Origin: Homarus americanus
Lineage: Eukaryota; Arthropoda; Malacostraca; Decapoda; Nephropidae
NCBI RefSeq assembly: GCF_018991925.1
Contig: NW_024744529.1
Location: 523,501-587,500 of the forward strand
Length of the DNA: 64,000 bases
Reading direction: 5' to 3'
Below are positions 22,455 to 34,107 of this stretch, piece by piece. How positions within the stretch are numbered: position 1 is the stretch's first letter; each line of letters starts with the position of its first letter. Position numbers and translations under genes: made by a program. The notes under the pieces were generated by a model, which worked only from the letters and a program-made list of their open reading frames with translations, was not told where the DNA came from and ran no database searches.

Positions 22455-24925
22455 ATGTGGTAAAGCACTGAAGGACTCTCTTGTAGGATGATGATAGAAC
22501 CATCAGTGAAACACTACAGAACTGTCTTGTAGGATGATGACAGAGACGCCAATAAAACACTACAGAACTGTCTTGTAGGATGATGACAGAGACGCCAATA
22601 AAACACTACAGAACTGTCTTGTAGGATGATGATAAAGACGCCAATAAAACACTACAGAACTGTCTTGTAGGATGATGACAGAGACGCCAATAAAACACTA
22701 CAGAACTGTCTTGTAGGATGATGATAAAGACGCCAATAAAACACTACAGAACTGTCTTGTAGGATGATGACAGAGACGCCAATAAAACACTACAGAACTG
22801 TCTTGTAGGATGATGATAAAGACGCCAATAAAACACTACAGAACTGTCTTGTAGGATGATGACAGAGACGCCAATAAAACACTACAGAACTGTCTTGTAG
22901 GATGATGATAAAGACGCCAATAAAACACTACAGAACTGTCTTGTAGGATGATGACAGAGACGCCAATAAAACACTACAGAACTGTCTTGTAGGATGATGA
23001 TAGAGACGCCAATAAAACACTACAGAACTGTCTTGTAGGATGATGATAAAGACGCCAATAAAACACTACAGAACTGTCTTGTAGGATGATGATAAAGACG
23101 CCAATAAAACACTACAGAACTGTCTTGTAGGGATGATGATACAGACGCCAATAAAACACTACAGAACTGTCTTGTAGGATGATGATAATAGATAAAGAAC
23201 TGTTCTAGGATGATGACAGACGACATAAAACACTACAGAACTGTCTTGTAGGATGATGATAAAGACGCCAATAAAACACTACAGAACTGTTCTAGGTAGA
23301 TGATGACACAGAGACTTTTCAATAAAACACTACAGAACTGTCTTGTAGGATGATGATAAAGACGCCAATAAAGCACTACAGAACTGTCTTGTAGGATGAT
23401 GACAGAGACGCCAATAAAACCCTACAGAACTGTCTTGTAGGATGATGACAGAGACGCCAATAAAACACTACAGAACTGTCTTGTAGGATGATGATACAGA
23501 CGCCAATAAAACCCTACAGAACTGTCTTGTAGGATGATGACAGAGACGCCAATAAAACACTACAGAACTGTCTTGTAGGATGATGATACAGACGCCAATA
23601 AAACACTACAGAACTGTCTTGTAGGATAATGATAAAGACACCAATAAAACACTACAGAACTGTCTTGTAGGATGATGATACAGACGCCAATAAAACACTA
23701 CAGAACTGTCTTGTAGGATGATGATACAGACGCCAATAAAACACTACAGAACTGTCTTGTAGGATGATGATACAGACGCCAATAAAACACAACAGAACTG
23801 TCTTGTAGGATGATGATACAGACGCCAATAAAACACTGCAGAACTGTCTTGTAGGATGATGATAAAGACGCCAATAAAACACAACAGAACTGTCTTGTGG
23901 ATGATGACAGATACGCCAATAAACACTACAGAACTAGCCTTGTAGGATGACAGATAAAGACGCACAATAAACACTACAGAACTGTCTTGTAGGATGATGA
24001 TGAGACGCCACAAAACATCACAGAACTGTCTTGTAGGGATGATGATAAAGACGCCAATAAAACACAACAGAACTGTCTTGTAGGATGATGACAGACGCCA
24101 ATAAAACACTACAGAACTGTCTTGTAGGATGATGACAGAAATGCCAATAAAACACTACAGAACTGTTCTAGGATGATGATAAAGACGCCAATAAAACACA
24201 AGAACTGTCTTGTAGGTTTACGACAGAGACGCCAATAAAACATCACAGAACTGCCTTGTGTAGGCGATGATAAAGACGCCAATAAAACACTACAGAACTG
24301 TTCTAGGATGATGACAGAGACGACAATAAAACACTACAGAACTGTCTTGTAGGATGATGATAAAGACGCCAATAAAACACTACAGAACTGTCTTGTAGGA
24401 TGATGACAGAGACGACCAATAAAACACTACAGAACTGTCTTGTAGGATGATGATAAAGACGCCAATAAAACACTACAGAACTGTCTTGTAGGATGATGAC
24501 AGAGACGCCAATAAAACACTACAGAACTGTCTTGTAGGATGATGATAAAGACGCCAATAAAACACTACAGAACTGTCTTGTAGGATGATGACAGAGACGC
24601 CAATAAAACACTACAGAACTGTCTTGTAGGATGATGATAAAGACGCCAATAAAACACTACAGAACTGTCTTGTAGGATGATGACAGAGACGCCAATAAAA
24701 CACTTCAGAACTGTCTTGTAGGATGATGACAGAGACGCCAATAAAACACTACAGAACTGTCTTGGAGGATGATGACAGAGACGCCAATAAAACACTTCAG
24801 AACTGTCTTGTAGGATGATGACAGAGACGCCAATAAAACACTACAGAACTGTCTTGTAGGATGATGACAGAGACGCCAATAAAACACTACAGAACTGTCT
24901 TGTAGGATGATGACAGAGACGCCAC
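22455..24925 (+). repeat. 46-bp satellite, about 50 units
   Basis: Each unit contains ACACTACAGAACTGTCTTGT, then AGGATGATGA and CGCCAATAAA. Two main variants differ in the middle: CAGAGACGCC and TAAAGACGCC. At 22500-23000 and 24330-24680 they often alternate, giving a 92-bp higher-order period. Monomers at the left edge (22455-22520) are diverged. Units at 23150-23330 and 23880-24320 carry many small indels. Every intact unit contains AATAAA. Open frames on the minus strand are repeat translations. Confidence 0.95.
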
Positions 24926-25019
24926 CAGATGTATGATGTGACGGAATGTTAAAGAATCATACGAGAAGATTTCTATCATCCAGCGTGACCCGTGGAGCGT
25001 GTAGAGACAAATGAGAAAT

Positions 25020-25588
25020 GTATTGAGAGAGAGAGAGAGAGAGAGAGAGAAATAATAAAAATAGAATGAAATTTTAAAAGAGAAAAGTCAAAACAGAGAG
25101 ACAGAGACAGAGATAAAATAAAGAGAAGAGACGGAAATCGAAAATGAGAGTTAAGAGAAATAAATAATAGGAAACGGAGAAAGAGAAATAAAAGAAAGGT
25201 TAATAAAATAAAATGAAACAAGAGTAAAAATCGAGAAAAGAGTGAGAGATAAAATTAAATAAAAAATAAATAAAAAAAGTCAATAAAATTTTAGAAAATA
25301 AGAGAAAATGGAAAGAAAGAAAGAGACAATGGGAAGGAGAATAGGATAAGAAAAAGAGAGAGAGAGAGAGAGAGAGAGAGTTAACCATAGAGATTGAGAA
25401 TGTGAGCCAGTGTGTGAGAGAGAGAGAGAGAGAGGACTCCCAGGGCAGCAGCACCAGGAGAGACTTGTATGAGGTCGAGGTGGTGGCAGTGGGGTCACCT
25501 CCTCCTCGCCTTCGCCAGGTAACATAACTACCGGAAGTATCGCTTATCATCACCTTATAAATGACTACCTACAGTGTGTGTGTGTGTG

Positions 25589-25622
<34 letters not shown>

Positions 25623-25625
25623 AAA
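25020..25625 (+). repeat. GA microsatellites, purine-rich tract and GT array
   Basis: (GA)n lies at 25025-25051, 25352-25381 and 25417-25433 within A+G-rich sequence. (GT)n lies at 25574-25622. Confidence 0.9.
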
Positions 25626-26785
25626 TAATAAGCACTGTGAAAAGAGGACTAGGGAAAACGAAAAAAACAAGAAAAACGAAAGAAAAAGGAAAAACATTAG
25701 AAAAACATAACCGAAACTAAATAAAACACTGTAATTAGACAAAAAAATCAGACAAACACACAAGAAAAACAAAGATCTATAAAAACACAAAAATAGAAGA
25801 GATAGAAGCAAAACAAAAACAAAAAAAACAAGACAATTAAGAAAAAAAGAAATGAACCAAGAAATTACCAAAAAAATAATAAAATATAGAACAAAGAAAC
25901 AAGAAAAAATATTAATGTTTCCTACTAAATCAATTTTGTTCTGGTGTTTTGTCTTTGTTTTCTGGACCTCTACCCTTTCCCTCCCTCCGCCTCTCATTCT
26001 CGTTCATTCTTCCTATCCTTCACCTCTCCCTCCCTCCCTCCATCCATCTCTCCTTCCCCTACTCCTTCATTCTTCCCATCCTTCACCTTTCCCTCCATCC
26101 CTCTTGCTCTACATTCCTTCCTTCCATCTATCTTCTTATACTCCCTCCATACCTTCATCTCTACCTCCCTCCTTCTCTACATTCTTTCCTTCCATCTCTT
26201 CTTACGTTCCATCCACCTCCTCCTCCTCCCTCCCTCCCTTCATCCCCCCTCCCTTCATCTCCCCCCTCCCTTCCTCTTCCCATCCTTACCTCCTTCCTCC
26301 TCCTTACCCTTCAGTCCCACACCCCCCATATTTCTTACTTAATGTCCTCCTATTTTCCTACGTCTCTCCTTCTAACCAGCATTCCCTTCCCCCCCCTCTA
26401 TCTACACCCTCCCTGCCCCCCACCCCCACCTCACATCACCACCACCCTCGCCACACATTCAATCACATCACTCACCATCTCACCACACCACTCACCACCT
26501 CACCACACTACTCATCCTCATCATTTCTCATCAAATCCTTTTACTTTATTCAGCATACTTGTCTTCTCCACTTCTTCCTCTTCTTCCTCCTCCTCCTCCT
26601 CCACCTCTGTCTTCTCGTCACCTCTCGCATAAATTCTTCCTCTCCATCTCTCCTGCCCCTCCCACATCCTCCCTCTTTATCTCTCCTTCAAACTCCCCTC
26701 CCCCTCCTCCCCCTCAGGCCCTACAACCCGTCCCTGCCACTCCTCCCCCTCACCCCTCCTCCTCCTCCTTACGACGAAGTTCAAG
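25626..26785 (+). repeat. A-rich tract then 800-bp polypyrimidine tract
   Basis: 25626-25920 is A-rich with AAAAAC words. 25975-26775 is C/T-rich (CTCCC, CTTCC, CTCCTC). A 337-codon frame spans both but is compositional only. Confidence 0.85.
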
Positions 26786-26859
26786 GTAATATTGGAAGGC
26801 TTCTTACGTTCAGCTCACGACATCAGGAAGGTCAGGAGGATCCAACACCCTTGTCAGGC

Positions 26860-27150
26860 AAGTGAGGATAGTGTTGATCCCTTTAGTACAAGACTGGATA
26901 TGTTCTGATACCCTTGGAATACCCTTAAGCAGGATCTGATCTTACAGTACAAAGGAGTATGATCTGAACCCCTTACTGTGTCCATCAAAAAGATCTACTC
27001 TGCTCTAAATAAATGGCACAGTATCCCTTATGAGACACTGAGGTAACATCTGAGCTATCAACACTCAGATATAGGATCTGATTCCTTTACATATACAAAG
27101 ACAGGTCTGAACATCTTATTATGAACAGGATTTGGCCTCTGGGTTAAAAT
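26860..27150 (+). repeat. Degenerate repeat around GGATCTGAT..CTTA
   Basis: GATCTGAT/GATCTGAA/TGTTCTGAT and CCCTTA words recur at about 30-45 bp spacing. The unit is too decayed to define. Confidence 0.5.
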
Positions 27151-27238
27151 CGGGAACATAGTTCATGTTAGTCTTAAGTAAATGCTCTAACTTTCCGTTC
27201 TTTGAAAACAAAAACAAAATAGGATCTAATGAAGATTC

Positions 27239-27370
27239 GCTCCCCCAGCTTTTTACACCTGAAGATTAATCATCTTAACATTAACCTAACCTAACCTAAC
27301 CCAACCTAACTTAACCTAACGTTAACCAAACCCAACCTAACGCTAACTAAACCTATCCTAACTTAACCCC
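27239..27370 (+). repeat. CACCTGAAGA-type element joined to a CCTAA array
   Basis: CCCAGCTTTTTACACCTGAA followed by GATTAATCATCTTAACATTA runs directly into (CCTAA)n with some CCCAA and CTAAC variants, up to about 27365. It is the same arrangement as at 21.2 and 28.4 kb. Confidence 0.65.
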
Positions 27371-27679
27371 AAAAGGTGTAAAGAGGCGCCAAAGGGTGTA
27401 AGATGCTGAGGGGGAGAGGAGTGAATCTTAAACGGGTCCCAAAACACCTTGTATGTATAATGAAGGTGAAAAGTCATGACGTTATTAATGGTAAAAAGTC
27501 CCAACATGTATACAGTACTTAACACTTGAAATATCTGCCCTAACACTTACACTCAAACTCAGACATTCGCTATACACCATCTCACACTACACATATCTCT
27601 CGACCCTGCACTGTAACTATCACCTCACTATACCAGAGAAGGCCACAAGACATAAGGCAACCCCGTCACTACACTGCTC

Positions 27680-28082
27680 TCAAATCCACTATAAACATCA
27701 CCACCACTCACCACAATTCCCCACACAACACTATAAACATCACCACTCACCACAATCCCCCACATAACACTATAAACATCACCACTCACCACAATCCCCC
27801 ACACAACACTATAAACATCACCAAAAAATCACCACAATCCTCTAGACAACACTATAAACATCATTACCATTCACCACAACACTATAAGCATCATCACCAC
27901 TCACCACAACACTATAACCATCACCACCACTCACCACAACACTATAAACATCACCACAACACTATAACCATCACCACCACTCACCACAGCACTATAAACA
28001 CTCCCACCACAGCACTTAGCACCTCGCCACAGCACTTAGCACCTCGCCACAGCACTTAGCACCTCGCCACAGCACATCCGGT
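27680..28082 (+). repeat. ACTATAAACATCACCAC repeat and 20-bp CACAGCACTTAGCACCTCGC repeat
   Basis: 27690-28005 has about ten variable units around ACTATAAACATCACCAC and CACAA. 28010-28080 has four 20-bp units. Confidence 0.85.
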
Positions 28083-28224
28083 CAGCTGTTACACGGACAA
28101 ACAAACACTCGGATCCTCCTTCTCTTAAGTGCCGAACCTCTCCGTCATTGTTGTCCTTCTTCCTTATATAAACAAAAGAGCGTCGCCGCCACCACTCAGA
28201 GGACAATGCTAAACGAGGCGTCTT

Positions 28225-28345
28225 CTTTTCTTTTAGCTAATGTATCTTTGAACACTAAATGAATGAAGCTATTTTTGGTTATGTATCGTTGAACACTAAA
28301 TGAATGATGCTATTTTTGGTAACGTATCGTTGAACGCCAAAAGAG
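28225..28345 (+). repeat. 54-bp tandem repeat, about 2.3 units
   Basis: TATCTTTGAACACTAAATGA and CTATTTTTGGT recur twice fully and once partly. Confidence 0.8.
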
Positions 28346-28356
28346 GCATTATTTGT

Positions 28357-28440
28357 TCACCTGAATAGCCTCCAGCCCTAGCTTATTTCATCTGAAGATT
28401 ATCCAGCCTAACCTGACCACCTAAACCTAGCCTAACATAC
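28357..28440 (+). repeat. CACCTGAAGA-type element with CCTAA-rich end
   Basis: CACCTGAATAGCCTCCAGCC, then CTAGCTTATTTCATCTGAAG and ATTATCCAGCCTAACC. It is a full-length copy with both half-units, followed by a short, irregular CCTAA stretch. Confidence 0.6.
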
Positions 28441-28449
28441 AGTACATAT

Positions 28450-28727
28450 TAATGGTTACCCCTCGTCTAACGAGGATGGCAGGCCCAAGGGTCAGCTAGA
28501 CGTGAATTTGTTTAAGCCAATACAACAACCACACCCTGAGTTAACGAGTTGTCAAGGAATAGTACGATCCGCAAATCGATTAACATCCAGGTTACCAATT
28601 ACTGCTGGGTAGATAGGGGCAAATGGCGGAAAGAAACTTGCCCATAGTTTCACCCTGCCCGGGGATCGAACCCGGGTCCGCTCGCTTGCGAGGCGAGCAT
28701 GCTGACAATTATACCACAGGTCGCCAC
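28450..28727 (-). mobile_element. tRNA-derived SINE, copy A (with tRNA-like head)
   Basis: Read on the minus strand, the element starts with a tRNA-like head at 28655-28727. It has box A-like TGGTATAATTGTCAGC, an anticodon-like hairpin GCTCGC-CTCGCAA-GCGAGC (loop reading CGC, alanine-like) and box B GGTTCGATCCC flanked by a CCGGG/CCCGG T-stem. The acceptor ends do not pair properly, so it is not a functional tRNA gene. The body follows (28450-28650) and shares long stretches with the copies at 33.8 and 37.0 kb, including GTTAATCGATTTGCGGATCG. Two internal deletions are evident relative to the 37.0 kb copy. The 3' end carries a small hairpin, CCTCGT-TAG-ACGAGG, then AACCATTA. Confidence 0.8.
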
Positions 28728-28744
28728 ACTTGCATACATCAAAC

Positions 28745-29335
28745 ATGGGCAGAAAGCGACTAGATAAACACACAAATATACATACACACACGCACACGGG
28801 CGGAGTGAAGAGATATACAAACAAATATGCACACACACACACGCACATGGGCAGAAAGTGACGAATCAGGTTCACACAAAGGTAGCATTTGACGGTACAC
28901 ACACAGTGAGAAACTCGTCATTACCTGAGGGAGGAGCCGTGAGACACATTCTTTTTAATTACGTGAGAAATACAGACACAGACTCTTCATTACCTATAAC
29001 CGGTTACGAGTGAGAGAAAGAAAGAGCGATGGGTCTTCCTTCTGCCTGAGAGACAGAGGAAGAGTGAGTTTCCTCACTGCCTGAGACAAAGGCCGTCATT
29101 AAGGGAGAGTCTCTACATCCTTTTCACGCAAGAAAGAGAGACATAAAAAAGGTTCTTATTACTTTAAAATGAGGGATTAAGGAAACAGAGAAAGAGACTG
29201 AGATACTTCATCTCACTACCTGGGACAAGAACCGTAAAGATTAGTTTACTTTCTACTTAAAGGAGAATGTAGGAAATAGAATGTTATTCCTTTTTCGAAA
29301 AAGGGAATGTATGAGGGAGTTAATTTCCTCAATCA
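28745..29335 (+). repeat. CA-rich sequence then degenerate ATTACCTGAG repeat
   Basis: 28755-28850 is CA-rich. At 28910-29330, pieces such as CTCGTCATTACCTGAG, CTCTTCATTACCT and CTCACTGCCTGAGACAA recur with GAGAGA linkers. Nothing is recognised from 29340 to 30330. Confidence 0.5.
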
Positions 29336-30334
29336 CTGCCGCAGGGTCGGGGGGGAATCAAAGCTGTGGCCCACATTTCGAGGAGGACCTCGAGTAAGGT
29401 CGACAATGAGACGCACGTCCCTCTAATGGCCTTTACCTAGATGGGTGTCGGGGTACCGTTTACTCCTACCTCACCTCCCCTCCCCCTAACACCTCGGCTC
29501 CAGGGACCTTGATTCAGATATACCAGTGAGTCGATCAATATACTGATGCTTGCTTGTTGAAAGTCTCTGTGCTTCATGTCCACCAGTGTGAGGTTTCGCT
29601 GATAAACCACAATGTCCATAAAGGCACATTGTCTCCTTCCAATCATCAGCTCTTAAGTGGAATTCCCTCTCTAATTCCCTCCTTCTTCACAGCTATGATC
29701 TCAGCAGCTCAGAAATCAATACGTCTAACAAATCTTTCAAATTATTCAATAATTATTTGTATCTGTTTTCTGTCATTTTCCAATATATTAAACTCAGTCC
29801 TTTCACTGAGGCGAGGAGTGTTTGAGTGAGCAACTTGGTTTCTGTAACTCGGCTATTTCATGTAACTGTGGTGTTCTCCAGCTGGTCCGCCGCAGCCTAC
29901 CTCACTCACCCAACAAATTTCTACATCATCGACATAAAAAAAAACTTCCTCTCGCAGCGGTTTACGACCCTTTATACAGTATGTAAAAAAGTTCATTTCT
30001 TGTGAATTCATCTTTGTTTTATAGTCACCGACGCTTGAAACTTGCCCCCAAATCAAATAAAAAAAGGGAATATTTGCATGAGAGCATTGTTAAAGATGAT
30101 GCCTCATAAAGATTAACAGGTAATAGGGTGCAGTGTGAGTGTGGCGGCGCGGAGGATGGAACACTTCTCTCACTGTACTTATGGCACCTCTACTTTTCAC
30201 TGGGATGAGTGTGCAGAATCTCCCCACCAAGTCTCGCATTCCACTACGGGATTATCTCTTTGTACTGACTGACAGCTATACAACCAATATCTCTCATAAG
30301 TATAAAATTTTATGCCGATCTCATTCACGTTCCA

Positions 30335-30965
30335 GTGAGCAGAATCTGAACGACTCGAAGCATTCACAATGGTTCGCATTCAATCTCTCTCATGACTGTA
30401 ATAATTTAAGTACCATTGCCATCAACGTCTCCACCGAGGAAAGCATCTGATCCTGGCGAGACTATCACAGTGGCTCACATACACTGTTTGACCCACCATC
30501 TTCATACCGTCCTCACTCACCATCTTGATAAACTCACATTGGTTCACATCCAATATTCCAAATGAGTTTATTGTTGTGTATCTTTCTCACTTGTGTTGTT
30601 CCACTGAGAATAACCTGGCCATCTTGAAGTGTCTGCAGTGATTCAGTCAATATTATTCCTCGGTATGACCGTATGATAAGCTTATGTAGCTTTTTCCTTG
30701 CTTCCACTTGTAAAAAAAAATCGACCATCTGAACATATTTGCGTTGGTTGGCATAAAAGAATGTAATATAAAGTAACTTCTCATCACCGTTTCAAATGAG
30801 AAAGAACCTAATCGTCTCTTACTATATTCAAAATGTTTCATCTCAAAAAAGGTCATTAGAATCAAGCTACAACAACGTACCTTCCTCAACTACGTACAAA
30901 TAAACAGAGTCTGACCGTCCGTGACACACATACAATGGTTCACCTCTAGCATTCCTGACTAATAC
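30335..30965 (+). repeat. Decayed tandem repeat (CACAATGGTTCACAT..AATATTCC)
   Basis: Related pieces include CATTCACAATGGTTCGCATT, CATTGGTTCACATCCAATAT, CATACAATGGTTCACCTC and repeated ACCATCTT. About six or seven units can be traced. 30970-31300 is unique with nothing recognised. Confidence 0.5.
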
Positions 30966-31304
30966 AAAGCCATGATGAGGTACCTTTGTCGCCCGTGTTT
31001 CCAGCAAAGAGAAAATTAGATCACCCTAAGACAACTCCCAAGGGTCCAGGAGGGTCTTCAGCGAAAGGAAAGACCCCGAGAGGTTTTCTTTTTCTACACA
31101 GCATCATCGCCGTCTTAGCTAGTCTTTGTTTTGAGGTTGCTCGGGATGAACTCCAGATCTTCCCGATGACGCGAAAGTTGCTTTGTTGTGATCGCCGAAG
31201 GTGAGATCATCCCACATAATGGCCACTCCTCCATCTTATACATTCCTCGCCCTCTTGATACGGATAACACTTGGCTCTTGTGTCTACCATTGGTGCTTGC
31301 TTGT

Positions 31305-31800
31305 ACTAGTAGCTTAGGTTAGGTTAGGTCGGATTAGATTGTTTTAAGTTGGGTTGTACTAAAACTGGTTGGGTTAGGTCGGGATAGTTTTTTTAAGTTG
31401 GGTTGTGTTTAGTCAGCTTGGGTTAGGTAAGGTTAGATTAGATAATATTGTGTATTGGCTTAGGATAAATTAGGGTTAGGTTAGGTTAGATTATAGGTAA
31501 GAATAGATGAGGTAAAATTAGAGTCACATTAGGCAATTTAATAAATTGATTTAAGTAAAATTCAAATAGGCTAGATTAGGTTAATCTGGTTTGGTTGAGT
31601 CTAGCCTAGAATAGATTATTTTAAGATGAATTAGGTCATATTAGGTTATGCTTGATTTGAACCCAAATTTAGCAGAAAATAGTTCTGATTAGGCTCGCTA
31701 GGCTAGGTCATAGCAGGTATGATTACTCTGACTCAAGCTTAGATTTTAATTGGGGTGAACTAGTCTAGGGTAAAGTAAGTAAGGTTAGGAGAGGTCAGGA
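31305..31800 (+). repeat. Degenerate TTAGG-derived domain
   Basis: Short perfect (TTAGG)2-4 blocks at 31315 and 31466 lie within G/T/A-rich sequence with TTAGAT, TTGGGT and GTAAGG derivatives. The fading pattern suggests an old internal telomere-like array. Confidence 0.6.
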
Positions 31801-31829
31801 TGGTAATAATGCACTGTGGTCCTGTCAGT

Positions 31830-33045
31830 CTTCCTCAATCCCTCCTCCTGCTTCTGCCTCTCCTACCTCCTTTCTTGCATCACCTTCTCTCCCTCCCCTT
31901 TCCCTTCCTTTCCTAACCAATGCTCCTCTTTTCTTGCTGCCAATAGGTGAAGGTAATGAGTAAGTAATGTCTGGTGAGTGAAGGCACTTGGATGATGTGG
32001 ATAAGCAACTGGAATATAAATCAATGACTGAGAGGATGAGGGTGAGAGAGGGTGAGGAGGAGGTGGGTGAGAATGGATGAATTTTAATAATGGTGAGTGA
32101 AAGCACGACGGTGAAGGGGTCGAGTGAGTGGAAGCGTGTACTAGTGATTAAGGGAGATTGAGTGAAAGAGTGAGTGAGAGGGGAGGAGTAAGAGAATGTG
32201 AGTGACAGAGGGAGAGTGCAGGGGACGGAACCTGGCCGGCCAGCGCGAGCTACCCACCATTTAACATTCTTGTTGATATTACGCTAGTGGTGGCGACACA
32301 CGGAGGCGGCGGCAAGTGATGGCAGGATGGCAGAGGACAGGTGGCACACACCTGCAGCGCCACTAAAAACCACCACACCCCACTATAACCCTCACCAGGA
32401 GCCAACCAAAGCAACCACGGATTGTATGGTAGGCCATTTTCATGTGTTTTTGTATACACACTGTGCTCAGGACTCAATACGTTCTTCAACCCCAGCCATC
32501 AAGATCTAACCAACACGACGCTGCCACCCAGAATCAGCCCTTAAATATTGAGATCTTAAGGGTAGAGTTTGTCGGTGCTGGGGGAGGGCGGGTGCGACCT
32601 TGGCCCCGGGCAGGCTGGGGCTAACGCAATGCTCTATTGGCCAGAACCTCAATCAGCGCGTCTCAACATGGAAGGTTCCCAGAAGTCTTGGTCGAAATTC
32701 ATTTTTCCTTTGTTCTTCACCTTCGCTGTCCCCTAAGGTGCTAGGTGACACGCCATAGGCTCTAGGTGAGTGTCGCCTGACTGACGGTGCTCACGGGTCA
32801 CAAGCAGGCATCGAAGAGGTGAAAAATTAATAAATAGAGAAGAGTGTAGCACGCAAGCGGCGGACTCGACCTCTCCTCTTCATCGACGTCAGTAGTCAGG
32901 GGCCCATAACCCCTCTTGCCCCACCTTCCCCTACACCCTAGCTATCACATCTGACACCTGGAAACACTCCCTACACACTCTCCGCCCATACAGCCTCTGC
33001 AGGAGCCCCACCTACGTAGTCTGGAGGTTGGGGGGTCGTCAGAAA
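31830..33045. other. No confident gene; GTGAGTGA-rich stretch and CpG-containing segments
   Basis: 32040-32215 has GTGAGTGA/GAGAGG words. 32560-32830 is GC-richer, with an inverted CCAAT (ATTGG) at about 32636, an ATG at about 32668 opening a 22-codon frame with a hydrophobic end, and a strong donor TCTAG|GTGAGT at 32765. No downstream acceptor or protein was recognised. Confidence 0.35.
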
Positions 33046-33127
33046 AGTGGAGTGGTCTGCTGTAGCAGGTGTGAGCACGGCGTCAAATATTTTCAGCCTG
33101 CCATGTGACGAAGCTGTCAATCAAGCC

Positions 33128-33530
33128 CCTCTCTCTCTCTCTCTCTCTTTCTCTCTCCTCCTCCCCGCTGCTCTCCCTCCTCTCCCTGCCCTGCCGGACA
33201 CATTCCTCTCCTCCTGCACAGCTTCCTCACGGTCCTTGTTGTTTCTTCCCCTCATATTACCTCCTTTTTCATGTCTTCCTGCTCATCTTCCTTGCCCTTT
33301 AACTCCTCCAATTATTTCTTCTTCTTCTCCTCCTCTTCTTCCTCTCTCCTTCATGTCTTTCCTTCCATTTTTCCTCTTCTGCTTTTACTCCTCCTCCTCC
33401 TCCTTTTCTACGTCTTTCCTCCTCCTTCTCCACCTATTACTATTCTTCCTCCTCTTCCTCTTTCAATATCTTCTCCTTCTCCTCCTCCTCCAGCTTCATT
33501 GTCTTCTTCCTCTCCTCCTCCTCGTACATT
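33128..33530 (+). repeat. CT microsatellite and polypyrimidine tract
   Basis: (CT)n lies at 33130-33150, then CTCCTCCTTCTTC-rich sequence to 33525. The long plus-strand frames here are compositional. Confidence 0.85.
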
Positions 33531-33778
33531 TATGCCTCATCATCGTCATCATAATCACCACCAAGAGAACATTTCCTTTCATCTTAGTTTCATTACACAT
33601 AACTGTATCACGGCGGTCCGGGTCACTGTCATCTTCACCACAACATTTTTCACCATCATTCACCTTCCTCCCAACGCCATGTTCACCATTGTCATTCATT
33701 TTCACCATATTTAATCTTCGTTTACCTTCATGGTGTTTTTTCGTGTATGTACTGTATGTATGTATGTATGTATGTACA

Positions 33779-34055
33779 GCAACCCGAGGTCTAATGGTTG
33801 GCATACTCGTCTTACAATCAAGCAGCCACGGGTTCGATTTCCCAGGCATAATTAAATTGTGGGCAAATCTCTTGACTTCGTTCGCCTCCGTCTATCCCGC
33901 GTTAACTGGGGACTTAGATGTTGATTCATAAGGGTAACAGTCAGCCAAGTGCGGTTGACTAGTTGTCCGGTTTTCCTGGGCTACTCCTTGACACCGGGTC
34001 ATACGCTTAAACAACCCGGGTGTGGCTGCGATGTTGGCGGCAACTTCTACACATT
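33779..34055 (+). mobile_element. tRNA-derived SINE, copy B
   Basis: The tRNA-like head at 33783-33850 has AGGTCTAATGGTTGGCA (box A region) and GGGTTCGATTTCCC (box B). The body matches the other copies through TTAACTGGGGACTTAGATG, GTTGACTAGTTGTCCGG and CTCCTTGACACCGGGTCAT. It then diverges after GGCAACTTCTACACATTAAA, so the 3' part with the CCTCGT hairpin is missing or replaced. The head is preceded by a (TATG)n run, and TATGTATGTATG appears again at 34109 beyond the element, suggesting insertion into a tetranucleotide array. Confidence 0.75.
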
Positions 34056-34107
34056 AAAAATAATCCCAGAGTAGACGAAATTTAAGCCAAACATCCTCGA
34101 ACTATTA

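Noticed and set aside
22455..24925. A CRISPR-like array of regular repeats.
   Set aside because: Units are contiguous with no unique spacers, and the context is eukaryotic. It is a satellite.
25852..26865. A 337-codon plus-strand frame, the longest in the window.
   Set aside because: It crosses an A-rich tract and a polypyrimidine tract, giving Ser/Pro/Leu low complexity. No domain or splice support.
28655..28727. A functional tRNA-Ala gene (anticodon-like CGC).
   Set aside because: The T-arm and anticodon hairpin are good, but the acceptor ends do not pair and the sequence continues into a SINE body shared with two other loci.
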